Below, one piece after another: positions 33,839 through 43,615 of a stretch of 64,000 nt of DNA. A model generated the notes under the pieces. It saw only the letters and a program-made list of their open reading frames with translations. It had not been told where the DNA came from and did no database searches. The first letter of the stretch is position 1, and every line of letters starts with the position of its first letter. Made by a program: the position numbers and the translations under genes. Location: contig NZ_FQYT01000004.1 in NCBI RefSeq assembly GCF_900141895.1, positions 94,210 through 158,209 of the forward strand. The letters are read 5' to 3'. The DNA is from Parasporobacterium paucivorans DSM 15970. Its GTDB lineage: Bacteria; Bacillota; Clostridia; Lachnospirales; Lachnospiraceae.

Positions 33839-36800
33839 GGCTGTCCGCCTCCTTTCTGATGTCTTTCCATATCTCCTCCGTATCCAGTTTATCCAGATAC
33901 CGGTATCCGAAGGAAGGATTTTTGGTGTCAAAGCCGCAAACTGATTTATAGGGGCAGTATCTGCAGGGGGTATCGTTCCCCTTTCTGTACGGATTCACCC
34001 GGATGTCGCCCTCTCGTATCCTCTGGTTCAATGCCGCTGCCTGCTCCTGCTCATAGGTAAGAAGCCGAAGAAAATCCTCCTGGCTGATCTCATTTCCCTT
34101 AGCCGTTTTCATGACTGCTTTTCCTTTGGGATCCAGCTCCATGGCCCCCATCACGGCCTCACTGGCGTTGACAAGCCCGTTCATGCGTGTTTTTTCCAGG
34201 ACGTCTTCTCCTTTCAGGAGAATGGGGTCCTCAATATGGTAATAGCAGACCGCCGCGGGAATGTTTTTTTTGTCCGGATGCTTTTTTTCCTCCAGTCCAC
34301 AGACCACTCCCATATAGATCAGAAGCTGCATCTGCAGATGGTAATAGGCATCCGTTATGCTGAAGCTCTTGGTGCCGGATTTGTAGTCAATGACACGCAG
34401 GTAACGGTTTCCGTCCTCTTCATACACATCCACCCTGTCTATTCTTCCATTTTGGAAGGACAGTTCAAAATATTCCGGGCTGAATTTTCCCCGTTTGATC
34501 TGTTCCTGAATTATCCAGACGGTGCGGGCAGTAATCCGTTCGACTCTTCTGATTATATATGCATTCCTGGCCGAGCTCAGCAGCACTGTATTTCCATAGC
34601 CTGCGGTGACGTCCCTTACACATTCATGTACCAGAAAATCCCTGAACGCATCCGGCATGCTCCTGAAATCATGTTCCGATTCGGAAAGCCTGTTGGAAAA
34701 GGCCTCCAGCGCCTGGTGATACAGATTCCCCATATCAACCGCCTCGACGGAATATTCTTTTCTTTCCGCCAGGGCAAGACCATAGCTAAGGAAATGGCTG
34801 TACGCACAGGAAGCATACTTTTCCAGCCGGCTCACACTTCCCCCTCCGCCGTACAGGGCAGCGGCAACCGCTTTTTCCAGCTGAGTCTCCCCGTTGGAGT
34901 GGAATGCGGCACGTGCCAGCTTCGCCGCCATTTCACCGGTTCCTTCCATTTCCCTGAACAAGGAATACAATTCTCCGGCAGCAGGTTCCAGCTCATGTTC
35001 CCTGTAATTTCCGATTTTTTCCGACAGGCAGGACAACCCCGCATATCTGGAAATGACTTTTTTCACCAGATCGTCCTGTTCCTCTTCATCCCGGAAAGGT
35101 ATGGAGGGGAACAGCTTTCTGATTTCGCGTATGAGATAGGATGGCCGCAGGGACGCCAGATCCGAAGACATCTTTGCATAGGAAATATATATGGAATCCT
35201 CCGGCTTGGTCAGATTCAGATACAGGTACAGTTTCTGGATGAAACTGTTCTCCCTTGCTGTAGGGGAAAGTTCAAAATGGTTTATGGCCAAAAATTCCCG
35301 CTCCGCTTCCGACAGGATGCCTCCCCCGGAAGCTGCTTTCGGGATAATCCCGTCATTCACCCCAGCCAGAAAAAGTACCTTCACATGGCTCAGCCTCGTT
35401 CTCTCGATGTCCCCGATTACAACCCTGTCAATGGTAGGCGGGATGATTCCCACCTTCATTTCACCAAATCCTGACTCAAGTATCGCCCTGAGCTCTTTGA
35501 GGTTTAAATATTCGTCCCCCAGGAGAGCCGCCAGCTTGTCCAGCAGCTCCACAAAAAGTCCGTACACCTGCTCATATTCCAGGGCAAGCCCTTCCTTCCC
35601 GCTCCGATCCAGCTCCTGTCCCATCTGAAGGATTTTGGATGCCATCTGCTGGCCTACCATATACTCATATAAGGCTTTCAGTTTATCCCTTACAGTATTT
35701 TCCTTGTTTTTCCACGTTTCGTGAAGTCCGGACAGCGGACGGAGGAAATTGTTTTTTGCTTCCAGTATCTCTTCCGGCAGATCCCAGTCCCCTTCCCAGG
35801 CCTTTACTCCGCGTATTCCCCTGGCCAGGACATAATTCTCCATCTGATCCACGGTTTCGGGAGCCAGGTTTGTCATCCCGCTTCTCAAATAACGGAACAC
35901 ACTTTCATAAGTGAACCTTTTCTCCAGAATTTCCAGTATACCCTTGACGCCTTCTATCAGGGGGTTCGTATTCAGTCCTTTTTTATAGTCCAGGAAGAAA
36001 GGTATCCCGTTATTGGTAAATACCTCTTCAAATGCCCTGTAACAGCTTCCGACATCTCCGGTCACCACGGCAATATCCCTGTAGCGGTATCCCTGATCCC
36101 TGATCAGCTCAAAAATTTTTCCGGCAATTCCTTCTGCTTCTTTGTGGGGCGTTTTACACAGACTGATGCTTATGGAAGGGACCTTTTCATAAGGCTTTTC
36201 ACCCTGAAAATGGAACAGGTTCCTTTCCAGGTAAGCCAGAGATTCGCTTTTTCTGAACCGGTACGGCACGCTGTCCTTATTCACAGCAATCCTTTCTATC
36301 TGGATTCCCTGCTGGGATGCAATCTTTTCCAGATTGTCTATGGTCTTTTTGCTCAAATAAAAGATATTGTGCGGCTTGATTGCGTCTATCCCGCCCCTGC
36401 TGTCCGGTACTGTAACGGACACCGACACTCTCTCTCCATATTTCATCAGAAGGGCCAGCACCCGGTACTGCAGAGGAGTAAAACCCGTAAATCCATCTAC
36501 ATAAATACTTGTATCTCTGATATATACTGAGTTCCCGATATACCTGCAAAGCAGGGCTAATACTTCCTCCGTGGTAATATACCTGTCCTGGAGGTATTCT
36601 TCAAAAGCGGCGAATATTAAGGATACATCCGTCATCTTTGCATGCAGTGCAGGTTTTTGAGTGGACAGCCGGAGGATATCCTCCAGATCTTTTCCACCCA
36701 TCCCGTATTGCAGAATCTCAGAAATCATGGATTTCATCTCCAGGACAAATCCGGGCATATTTATCTTTTTCTGATAAAGACACAGCTGTTTTTTCTTGTC

Positions 36801-37100
36801 CTCGATCACCTTGCGCAAGACCAGGATTTTGCCCATATCGTCCAGCACCTCCGTGGTCTCAATGCCGGCTTCTTCAAATACCCTGAATGCAAGGCGCCCG
36901 AAACTGACGATGTCAATATTCATGGTCCCCTTTTTAGGGTGCATGCTCACGATATCCTTCTGGGTTTCCATGGTGAACTGCTCCGGTACGATTATAATGA
37001 AAGATTTCTCCGGCTCTGCTATGGATTTTTCGATTACTTCCGTGTACATTCTGTGGCTTTTTCCGGCCCCGCTGCTGCCCAATATTAACTGCAAAGACAT
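33798..37100 (-). CDS. addB: AddB helicase-nuclease subunit of AddAB
   Basis: This is the partner of AddA, 1100 residues from the ATG at 37100 after AGGAGAG; a GTG 9 bases upstream falls inside that site. A Walker A (LILGSSGAGKSHRMYTEV) opens the inactivated helicase fold that reads Chi. The C-terminal nuclease has RVIDYKSGTKSF. The iron-sulfur staple is seen as Cys in KYASCAYSHFLSYG plus the three cysteines of CRYCPYKSVCGF. It is the first gene of the addB-addA-S66 transcript. A TATAAT hexamer lies at 37133-37138 but has no convincing -35. Confidence 0.95.
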   Translation of the reverse strand: MSLQLILGSSGAGKSHRMYTEVIEKSIAEPEKSFIIIVPEQFTMETQKDIVSMHPKKGTMNIDIVSFGRLAFRVFEEAGIETTEVLDDMGKILVLRKVIEDKKKQLCLYQKKINMPGFVLEMKSMISEILQYGMGGKDLEDILRLSTQKPALHAKMTDVSLIFAAFEEYLQDRYITTEEVLALLCRYIGNSVYIRDTSIYVDGFTGFTPLQYRVLALLMKYGERVSVSVTVPDSRGGIDAIKPHNIFYLSKKTIDNLEKIASQQGIQIERIAVNKDSVPYRFRKSESLAYLERNLFHFQGEKPYEKVPSISISLCKTPHKEAEGIAGKIFELIRDQGYRYRDIAVVTGDVGSCYRAFEEVFTNNGIPFFLDYKKGLNTNPLIEGVKGILEILEKRFTYESVFRYLRSGMTNLAPETVDQMENYVLARGIRGVKAWEGDWDLPEEILEAKNNFLRPLSGLHETWKNKENTVRDKLKALYEYMVGQQMASKILQMGQELDRSGKEGLALEYEQVYGLFVELLDKLAALLGDEYLNLKELRAILESGFGEMKVGIIPPTIDRVVIGDIERTRLSHVKVLFLAGVNDGIIPKAASGGGILSEAEREFLAINHFELSPTARENSFIQKLYLYLNLTKPEDSIYISYAKMSSDLASLRPSYLIREIRKLFPSIPFRDEEEQDDLVKKVISRYAGLSCLSEKIGNYREHELEPAAGELYSLFREMEGTGEMAAKLARAAFHSNGETQLEKAVAAALYGGGGSVSRLEKYASCAYSHFLSYGLALAERKEYSVEAVDMGNLYHQALEAFSNRLSESEHDFRSMPDAFRDFLVHECVRDVTAGYGNTVLLSSARNAYIIRRVERITARTVWIIQEQIKRGKFSPEYFELSFQNGRIDRVDVYEEDGNRYLRVIDYKSGTKSFSITDAYYHLQMQLLIYMGVVCGLEEKKHPDKKNIPAAVCYYHIEDPILLKGEDVLEKTRMNGLVNASEAVMGAMELDPKGKAVMKTAKGNEISQEDFLRLLTYEQEQAAALNQRIREGDIRVNPYRKGNDTPCRYCPYKSVCGFDTKNPSFGYRYLDKLDTEEIWKDIRKEADSHGDEMDRQTETGN

Positions 37101-37173
37101 TTCTTTCACTCTCCTGACTGTATTTACATACCATTATACAACATATCCCCACTTTGGCACCATGGAAGTGAAC

Positions 37174-37209
37174 AAAAAAACAGGCTGCATGAAAATTCAT
37201 CATGCAGCC
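37174..37209 (-). terminator. Intrinsic terminator after nadE
   Basis: A 10-bp stem (37183-37192 with 37200-37209) with a 7-base loop is followed on the minus strand by TG and a seven-T run (37174-37180). Confidence 0.85.
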
Positions 37210-37237
37210 CATAGGGTCAATCCAGAGTGTCTTTATA

Positions 37238-39163
37238 TTAATAACTATCCATATTCAATTCATCCAGCCATTCCTTAGAACTGGCATCGCTGGGCATCCT
37301 CAAATCTCCTCTCGGCGAGAGGGCAACCGATCCCACCTTTGGACCATCCGGCACGCAGGAACGTTTAAACTGTTGGGAGAAAAATCTCTGGTAGAAAATT
37401 TTCAGCCATTTTGTAATGGTTTCCTTGTCATACACGTCCCGGAACGCGCACTCGGACAGCAGCCTGACTTTTAGCGGGGCAAATCCGAACCGCAGAACGT
37501 AGTACAGGAAGAAATCATGCAGCTCATATGGACCGACCAGATCTTCTGTCTTCTGGGAAATCTTTCCGTCTTTCGGAGGAAGGAGTTCGGGACTTACCGG
37601 CGTATCCAGGACATCATACAGGGTCTCCTGCAGTTCCTTGTCGTCACTGATGTCCGCACAGAAAAGAACAAGATGGCGAACGAGGGTCTTGGGAACCGAT
37701 GCATTCACGCCATACATAGACATATGGTCTCCGTTGTAGGTCGCCCATCCAAGGGCAAGCTCCGACATATCCCCTGTTCCGACCACTAACCCGCCGTGCT
37801 GGTTTGCCAGGTTCATCAGAAGCATTGTCCTTTGCCGGGCCTGGGAATTCTCATAGGTGGCATCATGGACCTGCGGATCATGACCTATTTGGGAAAAATG
37901 CAGATTAACCGCTTCGGCTATGGGAATTTCCATGAAAGTGGCCCCCAGCTTTCTGATAAGTTTTACTGCATTTTCATACGTCCGGTCCGTAGTTCCAAAT
38001 CCCGGCATGGTTACTGCAAGGATGTCTTTCCTGTCTTTATTCAGGTCGTCAAACGCCCTCACTGTCACAAGAAGTGCCAGGGTCGAGTCAAGTCCTCCTG
38101 ATATTCCGATAACGGCAGTCCGGGAACAGGTGTGGACAATCCTTTTTTTGAGGCCTGCTGCCTGTATATTCAGAATCTCTTCACACCTTTTCTCCCTCTG
38201 CTTTTCATCGGAGGGAACAAACGGAGCGGGACTAATAAAACGTTTCAGATTTTCCGAATCTGTGTATCGGGCCGGCAGGCCAAACAAAATCCTTCTGTAG
38301 CTCTCATCCTCTGAGGGCTGGAAGGTCGTATTCTTCCTGCGCTCGCTTGCAAGGCGACCCACATCAATATCTGCGTAGACCGTCTCATTTTTGAATCTTA
38401 CGGCCTCCGCCAGAATATTTCCATTTTCGGCTATGATGTTATGTGCGGAGAACACAAGGTCTGTAGAGGATTCACCTTCCCCGGCATCCGAATATACGTA
38501 TCCGCATATAGTCCTTGCAGACTGGCCGGAAATCAGGGCGCTGCGGTATTCATCCTTTCCTGTCACCTCGCTGCTTGCAGACAGGTTGGCAATTACCGTC
38601 GCACCGGCCAGTGCATGGCCGGTAGCCGGAGGGTTGGGACTCCAGACATCCTCGCATATTTCCACCGCAATGGAAAAATCCTTGATTGTTCCGCATTGGA
38701 AGATCAGATTCATACCCATGGGAACCCACTCTTCTCCCAGCTGCACGTCCATGGGAACTTCAAATCCTCTGGAAAAATGTCTGGCCTCGTAAAATTCCCC
38801 GTAGTTGGGGATGTGTTTTTTGGGAACCATGCCGAGAATCTGTCCCTCATTGATAACGGCAGCCGTGTTATAAAGCTTCCCTCTCATCCGGAAGGGGAGC
38901 CCGACGATGACTACCATTCCTTTTCCTTTGGAATGTCCGGCGATACGAATGAGCTGCTTTTTGGCGTTCTCAAGAAGCAGATCCTGACAGAAAAGATCTC
39001 CGCAGGTATATCCGGTTATGCAGAGCTCGGGAAATACAGCCATCTGGGCTCCGTTTTCATGCATTTCATCCATCAGCCGGCAGATTTGGTCTCCGTTATG
39101 ACCGCAGTCGGCTACTTTTACCCGTGGCGTCGCAGAAGCGGCTCTGATAAATCCATAGTCCAT
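37238..39163 (-). CDS. nadE: Glutamine-dependent NAD+ synthetase
   Basis: The product completes NAD synthesis by amidating nicotinic acid adenine dinucleotide with ammonia from glutamine. It is 641 residues in two parts. The N-terminal nitrilase-type glutaminase has the Glu in FPELCITGYTCGD, Lys in KKHIPNYGEFYEA and Cys in VEICEDVWSPNPP. The C-terminal synthetase has the PP-loop GISGGLDSTLALLV and the typical GTGDMSELALGWATYNGD. The two-domain form uses glutamine rather than free ammonia. It follows fbp with a 3-base gap, so the genes are co-transcribed. Confidence 0.95.
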   Translation of the reverse strand: MDYGFIRAASATPRVKVADCGHNGDQICRLMDEMHENGAQMAVFPELCITGYTCGDLFCQDLLLENAKKQLIRIAGHSKGKGMVVIVGLPFRMRGKLYNTAAVINEGQILGMVPKKHIPNYGEFYEARHFSRGFEVPMDVQLGEEWVPMGMNLIFQCGTIKDFSIAVEICEDVWSPNPPATGHALAGATVIANLSASSEVTGKDEYRSALISGQSARTICGYVYSDAGEGESSTDLVFSAHNIIAENGNILAEAVRFKNETVYADIDVGRLASERRKNTTFQPSEDESYRRILFGLPARYTDSENLKRFISPAPFVPSDEKQREKRCEEILNIQAAGLKKRIVHTCSRTAVIGISGGLDSTLALLVTVRAFDDLNKDRKDILAVTMPGFGTTDRTYENAVKLIRKLGATFMEIPIAEAVNLHFSQIGHDPQVHDATYENSQARQRTMLLMNLANQHGGLVVGTGDMSELALGWATYNGDHMSMYGVNASVPKTLVRHLVLFCADISDDKELQETLYDVLDTPVSPELLPPKDGKISQKTEDLVGPYELHDFFLYYVLRFGFAPLKVRLLSECAFRDVYDKETITKWLKIFYQRFFSQQFKRSCVPDGPKVGSVALSPRGDLRMPSDASSKEWLDELNMDSY

Positions 39164-39166
39164 AGC

Positions 39167-41119
39167 TTAGACCTTCTCCTTAATAATCCCTTTTTTATAT
39201 GCATCCAGCAGTTCAGTCAAATCATTGATCTGGTTCTGCAGTTCTTTTCCTGTATCCGTGTCCGCAACGGTCACGCGGCTTTTCATTACATCCACCGTAC
39301 GTACATTCGGGGTGTTGTCATTCGGAAGCCCGGAGAGGTCTTTCTTAAAAGGTTTATGTTCCGCAATGCTTAAATGCCTGGAGTTGAAAATCAGCGTGTA
39401 TCCGGCAATACCTGTTCTTGGCTGGTACGCTTTTGCGATCCCCCCATCAATGACGAACAGCTTTCCGTTGGCCTTCACGGGGTTCTCCCCATCCTTATAC
39501 TTCACCGGAACGTGTCCGTTGATGATATGGGCTTTCTCCGGATCAATCCCAAACTCCTCAAAGATTTTACAGCAGATTTCTTCACTGTTCTGGCTAAGTT
39601 TGAAATACGGATTCAGCTCCTCATGCTTGGTTTCCTTCAGACCTATGAAATAATTCTCATACGTGGTTATCTTATCTTTTCCAAAAACCGGCGACAGGGG
39701 ACCGCACCAGATGTACCACATGAAGTCGCTTGCCTCTTCCTGCAGTTTGCTGTTTCTGGGCAGGAAGTATGCATCATTGGCCATTTCATCTATCTTTTTG
39801 AAGAGATCCTTTCCTTTGTAAGGATCCCCCTCTACAACCAGTACATCGAATTCTCCTTCTTTTGTCATGGGTATGCAGCCATGGAACAGAAGATTTGAAT
39901 TTATGCATTTGCAGGAGTTCCCGTGGGAATAGAGAAACTTCACATGCCTGTGAAGCTGCTCGCTGCTTTCAAAGGAGTGGGCGATTATGCGCATGAGCTC
40001 TTCTTCCTCCCGCGAAAGCTGCAGCGGATTTTTGGGATCAAGTGTGGGAAAATTCCTGTCCCTGAGCACATAGCTCTTTCCTTCCAGCATCAGTGTTCCA
40101 TTGGCATAATCCACCTGCTCGATCAGAATTCTGTCATCCAGATTATACTCCGGGTGCCGTTTGATCAGCTGGCCTTCCAGCTTGAACTGGATGACGGCTA
40201 TCGCCTTGTGCATCTTTGCGGTCAGATTCTCATCCACAAAATCGGTCTCATTCTGATCCAGAAGATGTGGCATGAAATGTTCACATGGATCCTCCGAATA
40301 TATCTTTTCTGCAAATTCCGAAAGAGCACGCAGATTGATGCCATACCCGTCCTCCAGCAGATCAAAGGAATTGTAGCTCAGGCAGATACGTATCACATTT
40401 GCCATCAGCGCCCTGTTCCCGGTCGCTGCTCCCATCCAGGAAATATCATGGTTTCCCCATTGGATATCCAGATTTTCAAATTCGATCAGTTCGTTCATAA
40501 TCTTGTCCGGCCTGGCGCCCCGGTCAAAAATATCACCTACGATGTGGAGCCGGTCCACGCTCAGCTTCTGGATCAGATCACATATAGCGGTAATAAATTC
40601 ACCAGCAATCCCTACGTCCACAAGGGAATAAATGAACTCATTATAATATTTCTTTTTGTCATAATCATTGTCTTCTGCATGAAGCAGTTCATCGATTACG
40701 TATGCGTAGCATGCCGGAATCTTTTTGCGCACCTTGGATCTTGTGTATTTTGTGGAAGCCATTTTGCATATCTGGATAAGGCGGTGAATGGTCACCTTCT
40801 CCCACTGTTTTCTTTCTTCAGTCTGCAATTTGAGGTTTTCCTGGAATCTTTCCGGGTAATAAATGAGGATCGCCAGCTGGTTGCACTCCTCGTCTGTTAT
40901 GGAACTTTCAAAAACATCATTTACCTTTGTGCGGATAATTCCCGATGCGCTCCTGAGTATGTGGCTGAAGGCTTCATATTCTCCGTGAAGGTCGCTGATG
41001 AAATATTCCGTGCCTTTTGGCAGCCTCCGGATTGCTTTCAGGTTGATGATCTCATTTGCTACAGCGCTTATATTTGGAAAATCCTTGGCTAAAAGCTCTA
41101 AATATTTAATGTTGCTCAT
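39167..41119 (-). CDS. fbp: Fructose-1,6-bisphosphatase, class III
   Basis: This gluconeogenic enzyme removes the 1-phosphate from fructose 1,6-bisphosphate. It is 650 residues from the ATG at 41119 (GGAGGAATT site), the length of the Firmicute class III (FBPase_2) family, which is related to metallophosphatases and unrelated to E. coli Fbp. Metal-binding motifs include FISDLHGEYEAF, IVGDIFDRGARPD and WGNHDISWMGAA, with later histidines in YSHGNSCK and INGHVPVKYKDGE. A promoter lies upstream and nadE follows directly. Confidence 0.95.
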   Translation of the reverse strand: MSNIKYLELLAKDFPNISAVANEIINLKAIRRLPKGTEYFISDLHGEYEAFSHILRSASGIIRTKVNDVFESSITDEECNQLAILIYYPERFQENLKLQTEERKQWEKVTIHRLIQICKMASTKYTRSKVRKKIPACYAYVIDELLHAEDNDYDKKKYYNEFIYSLVDVGIAGEFITAICDLIQKLSVDRLHIVGDIFDRGARPDKIMNELIEFENLDIQWGNHDISWMGAATGNRALMANVIRICLSYNSFDLLEDGYGINLRALSEFAEKIYSEDPCEHFMPHLLDQNETDFVDENLTAKMHKAIAVIQFKLEGQLIKRHPEYNLDDRILIEQVDYANGTLMLEGKSYVLRDRNFPTLDPKNPLQLSREEEELMRIIAHSFESSEQLHRHVKFLYSHGNSCKCINSNLLFHGCIPMTKEGEFDVLVVEGDPYKGKDLFKKIDEMANDAYFLPRNSKLQEEASDFMWYIWCGPLSPVFGKDKITTYENYFIGLKETKHEELNPYFKLSQNSEEICCKIFEEFGIDPEKAHIINGHVPVKYKDGENPVKANGKLFVIDGGIAKAYQPRTGIAGYTLIFNSRHLSIAEHKPFKKDLSGLPNDNTPNVRTVDVMKSRVTVADTDTGKELQNQINDLTELLDAYKKGIIKEKV

Positions 41120-41148
41120 TCTAATTCCTCCATACAAAATCTAAGTCC

Positions 41149-41177
41149 ATATTATCATTTATTGTATCCGCCGGCAA
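41149..41177 (-). promoter_or_regulatory. Candidate promoter of fbp-nadE
   Basis: On the minus strand TTGCCG (41172-41177), 17 bases, TAATAT (41149-41154), about 30 bases before the fbp ATG. The -35 matches only four of six consensus bases. Confidence 0.5.
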
Positions 41178-41231
41178 ATCCTTTTTCCTGACAGGCACGG
41201 TCCCCGGCATGCCGTATAACCATTTCCATAC

Positions 41232-41268
41232 ATAAAAATACCCCGCAAAAGGTGCAGGGTATTTTTAT
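41232..41268 (-). terminator. Terminator after dapB
   Basis: A stem of 14 pairs with one mismatch (41232-41246 with 41254-41268) and a 7-base loop starts directly at the dapB stop. The A/T tracts at the base make it usable in both directions. Confidence 0.8.
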
Positions 41269-42039
41269 TTATATTTTCCTGTCGGAATTTATTGCGTCCG
41301 CCATGGAATAGACTCCAGCAGACCTTCCCGCCAGAAATTTAGCTGCCTGGATGGCTCCGTTGGCAAATATGGAACGGGAAAAGGCTGTGTGCTTAATCTC
41401 GATCACTTCATCAAGGCCTGCAAAAATCACTTCATGCTCTCCCACGATGCTTCCTCCCCTGACGGCTGATATCCCCAGTTCGTTTTTGCCACGCTTTTCA
41501 TTTACTTTTGAACGGTCATATACATATTCGTATTTATCGTTCATGGTCTCATTGATGGCGTCAGCCAGCAGAAGGGCCGTGCCGCTGGGTGCATCTTTTT
41601 TCTGGTTATGGTGCTTTTCAACGATTTCAATATCAAACCCTGCATCTGCCAGAACAGGTGCAGCCTGCTGCAGGAGCTTGACCACTGTGTTGATTCCTAG
41701 CGACATATTCGCGGACTTAAGAAGAGGGATCTTTCCTGATGCTTCTTTCACCCTATTATTCTGGTCTTCAGACAGCCCAGTGGTGCACAGCACGATGGCC
41801 AGGTTTTTCTCCACGCCATAAGCAAGAAGACGGTCAACGGCCGCCACGGAAGCAAAATCAATGATTACGTCCGCCTCGACATCGCACTCGAATATATCCG
41901 AATACACCGGATAGGTATCCCTCTGCACTCCCGTAACGTCAATTCCTGCTACGGCTTCCATATCATTGCTTTCGGAAAGGATTCCAGAGACAACCCTGCC
42001 CATGCGTCCATTACATCCATGAATAATTACCCTGATCAT
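41269..42039 (-). CDS. dapB: 4-hydroxy-tetrahydrodipicolinate reductase
   Basis: This is the second committed enzyme of the diaminopimelate/lysine pathway, 256 residues. The NAD(P)-binding N-terminus is IRVIIHGCNGRMGRVV. The dipicolinate site shows VEKHHNQKKDAPSGTALLLA with the conserved His pair and Lys. SANMSLGINTVVKLL and HEVIFAGLDEVIEIKHTAFSR are also typical. It lies 22 bases after dapA, and together they supply diaminopimelate for the cell wall. No other lysine genes are visible here. Confidence 0.95.
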   Translation of the reverse strand: MIRVIIHGCNGRMGRVVSGILSESNDMEAVAGIDVTGVQRDTYPVYSDIFECDVEADVIIDFASVAAVDRLLAYGVEKNLAIVLCTTGLSEDQNNRVKEASGKIPLLKSANMSLGINTVVKLLQQAAPVLADAGFDIEIVEKHHNQKKDAPSGTALLLADAINETMNDKYEYVYDRSKVNEKRGKNELGISAVRGGSIVGEHEVIFAGLDEVIEIKHTAFSRSIFANGAIQAAKFLAGRSAGVYSMADAINSDRKI

Positions 42040-42061
42040 AGCTTACCTCTTTTCCATTACA

Positions 42062-42952
42062 TTATGCAAGTTTCAATCCGTATTCAACCATTGCCTTCTT
42101 GAGAACCTCCACATGTGCCGGTTCCATCGGAGTGAGCGGTTTTCTGAGCGGGCCGGCCTCCATGCCCATCAGATTCATGGCTGTTTTCACAGGAATTGGA
42201 TTCACTTCACAGAAAAGTGCATTCATAAGATCCAGAGCCTTCAGCTGCAGGCTTGTGCATTTCTTGATATCTCCATCCAAAAATGCCATAACGATATCAT
42301 GGGTCTGTCGGGGCGCGATATTGGAAAGTACCGAAATAACACCTTTTCCTCCAAGCGCCATGATAGGGGCAATCTCGTCATCATTTCCTGAATAAATATC
42401 CATGGTCCCCTCTGTAAGTCGAGCCACTTTCGCCACCTGGGAGATGTTTCCACTGGCTTCCTTGATTCCAATGATGTTATCCACATTTTTATTCAAAAAT
42501 GCAACCGTCTCCGGTTCGATATTACAGCCTGTTCGGCTCGGAACGTTATAGAGTATGATAGGGAGATCTACTGTTTTTGCCAGGTCTGTAAAATGTGTGA
42601 TGAGACCTTTCTGTGTAGCCTTATTGTAATACGGAGTCACTATCAGAAGCCCGTCTGCACCGCCTTTTTGAGCCTCTCTGGATAAGTACAGTGCGGTTTC
42701 CGTGCAATTCGAACCTGTTCCGGCCACGACCGGAATCCTTCCGGCGACTTTGTCCACTGCATACTTTATTGCCTCTATATGTTCATCATGGGTCAATGTG
42801 GATGCTTCTCCTGTTGTACCGCAGATAACGATACAATCTGTCGAATTCTCCACCTGGAAATCAATCATTTCCCCCAGTTTATCAAAATTAACATCTCCAT
42901 TTTCTTTCATGGGCGTAACAATTGCCACCCCGGCACCTGTAAATATTGCCAT
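42062..42952 (-). CDS. dapA: 4-hydroxy-tetrahydrodipicolinate synthase
   Basis: The product condenses pyruvate with aspartate semialdehyde to start the diaminopimelate branch, 296 residues. The aldolase barrel shows CGTTGEASTLTHDEH (the Thr pair of the site), the Tyr in ILYNVPSRTGCN and the Schiff-base Lys in IIGIKEASGNISQ. YSGNDDEIAPIMALGGKGVISV is the usual later block. The ATG has an AGGAGG-like site. I find no lysine riboswitch in the short 32-base gap to the upstream gene. Confidence 0.96.
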   Translation of the reverse strand: MAIFTGAGVAIVTPMKENGDVNFDKLGEMIDFQVENSTDCIVICGTTGEASTLTHDEHIEAIKYAVDKVAGRIPVVAGTGSNCTETALYLSREAQKGGADGLLIVTPYYNKATQKGLITHFTDLAKTVDLPIILYNVPSRTGCNIEPETVAFLNKNVDNIIGIKEASGNISQVAKVARLTEGTMDIYSGNDDEIAPIMALGGKGVISVLSNIAPRQTHDIVMAFLDGDIKKCTSLQLKALDLMNALFCEVNPIPVKTAMNLMGMEAGPLRKPLTPMEPAHVEVLKKAMVEYGLKLA

Positions 42953-42984
42953 AACTATTCCTCCTTAAGACAAAAGCACTGTCA

Positions 42985-43470
42985 TCATTTTCTCATTGTA
43001 ACTTCTGAAACACAATCCACATATTCTTCTAATTCCACCGGCAGGATATGCCCTGTCATGAATACCGTCGTCTGAGGCGACCGTTCCTTCAAAACGTTTA
43101 TCAATTCTTCCGCCTTTAATATTCCTTCTTCAATAAGCTTCAGGACTTCATCCAGTATCAGTATGTCGCACTCTCCGGTTATAAGAACCTTTCGGGCGAA
43201 ATTGATTCCGTTTTTTATATTCATGATTTCTTCTGCCTTGTCTTCCGGCGACAGCTTTTCAAATCCTTCATTTGACTTTTCAAAACGAAAAAGCTTTATT
43301 TCCGGTTCAAGCCTGGAAAAAAACAATATTTCATTATTAAGTTTACTTTTCAGAAATCGGATTACGATAACCTTCTTACCGTTTCCGGCACTGATTAATC
43401 CTTTCCCCAGGGCAGCTGACGATTTTCCGTCTCCATCCCCGCAAAAAACCTGAGTATATCCTTCGCTCAT
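42985..43470 (-). CDS. cobO: Corrinoid adenosyltransferase (CobO/BtuR type)
   Basis: This enzyme transfers an adenosyl group from ATP to cob(I)alamin to make the coenzyme form of B12. It is 161 residues, a little short for the CobA/CobO/BtuR family (about 175-195). The P-loop CGDGDGKSSAALGKGLISAG is at residues 10-29 and the DE pair of ILILDEVLKLIEEG fits family motif B. TTVFMTGHILPVELEEYVDCVSE resembles the end of BtuR. It is unrelated in sequence to PduO- or EutT-type enzymes. The gene is divergent from the LUD gene and may lead into dapAB, 32 bases downstream. Confidence 0.85.
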   Translation of the reverse strand: MSEGYTQVFCGDGDGKSSAALGKGLISAGNGKKVIVIRFLKSKLNNEILFFSRLEPEIKLFRFEKSNEGFEKLSPEDKAEEIMNIKNGINFARKVLITGECDILILDEVLKLIEEGILKAEELINVLKERSPQTTVFMTGHILPVELEEYVDCVSEVTMRK

Positions 43471-43517
43471 GCGATAAGCCTCCCTGCTTCAAAACAGCCT
43501 GTGAATAAATTTACTAC

Positions 43518-43546
43518 ATAATAACAAATAACATTCATTTGTGCAA
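43518..43546 (-). promoter_or_regulatory. Promoter of the corrinoid adenosyltransferase gene
   Basis: On the minus strand TTGCAC (43541-43546), 17 bases, TATTAT (43518-43523). Its -35 hexamer coincides with the -35 position of the divergent promoter. Confidence 0.6.
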
Positions 43547-43569
43547 GCACTTCAATTATATGCTATAAT
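43541..43569 (+). promoter_or_regulatory. Promoter of the LUD-domain gene
   Basis: An extended -10, TGCTATAAT, has its TATAAT at 43564-43569. It sits 17 bases after the weak -35 GTGCAA (43541-43546), which is the same hexamer used by the divergent promoter. Confidence 0.6.
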
Positions 43570-43615
43570 CTATGAAACAAAGCAAGACCATGAAATTTTA
43601 TAAGGAGATGATTAC

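Noticed and set aside
34236..35474. 412-codon open frame on the plus strand
   Set aside because: It lies fully antisense to addB, which has intact family motifs. The frame is a codon-bias shadow with no ribosome site or recognisable product.
39923..41092. 389-codon open frame on the plus strand
   Set aside because: It is antisense to fbp, and the translated product resembles no family.
42953..43615. Lysine or cobalamin riboswitch before dapA or the corrinoid gene
   Set aside because: The available gaps are 32 and 145 bases and the longer one is filled by two promoters. No B12-box or lysine-box pattern is seen.
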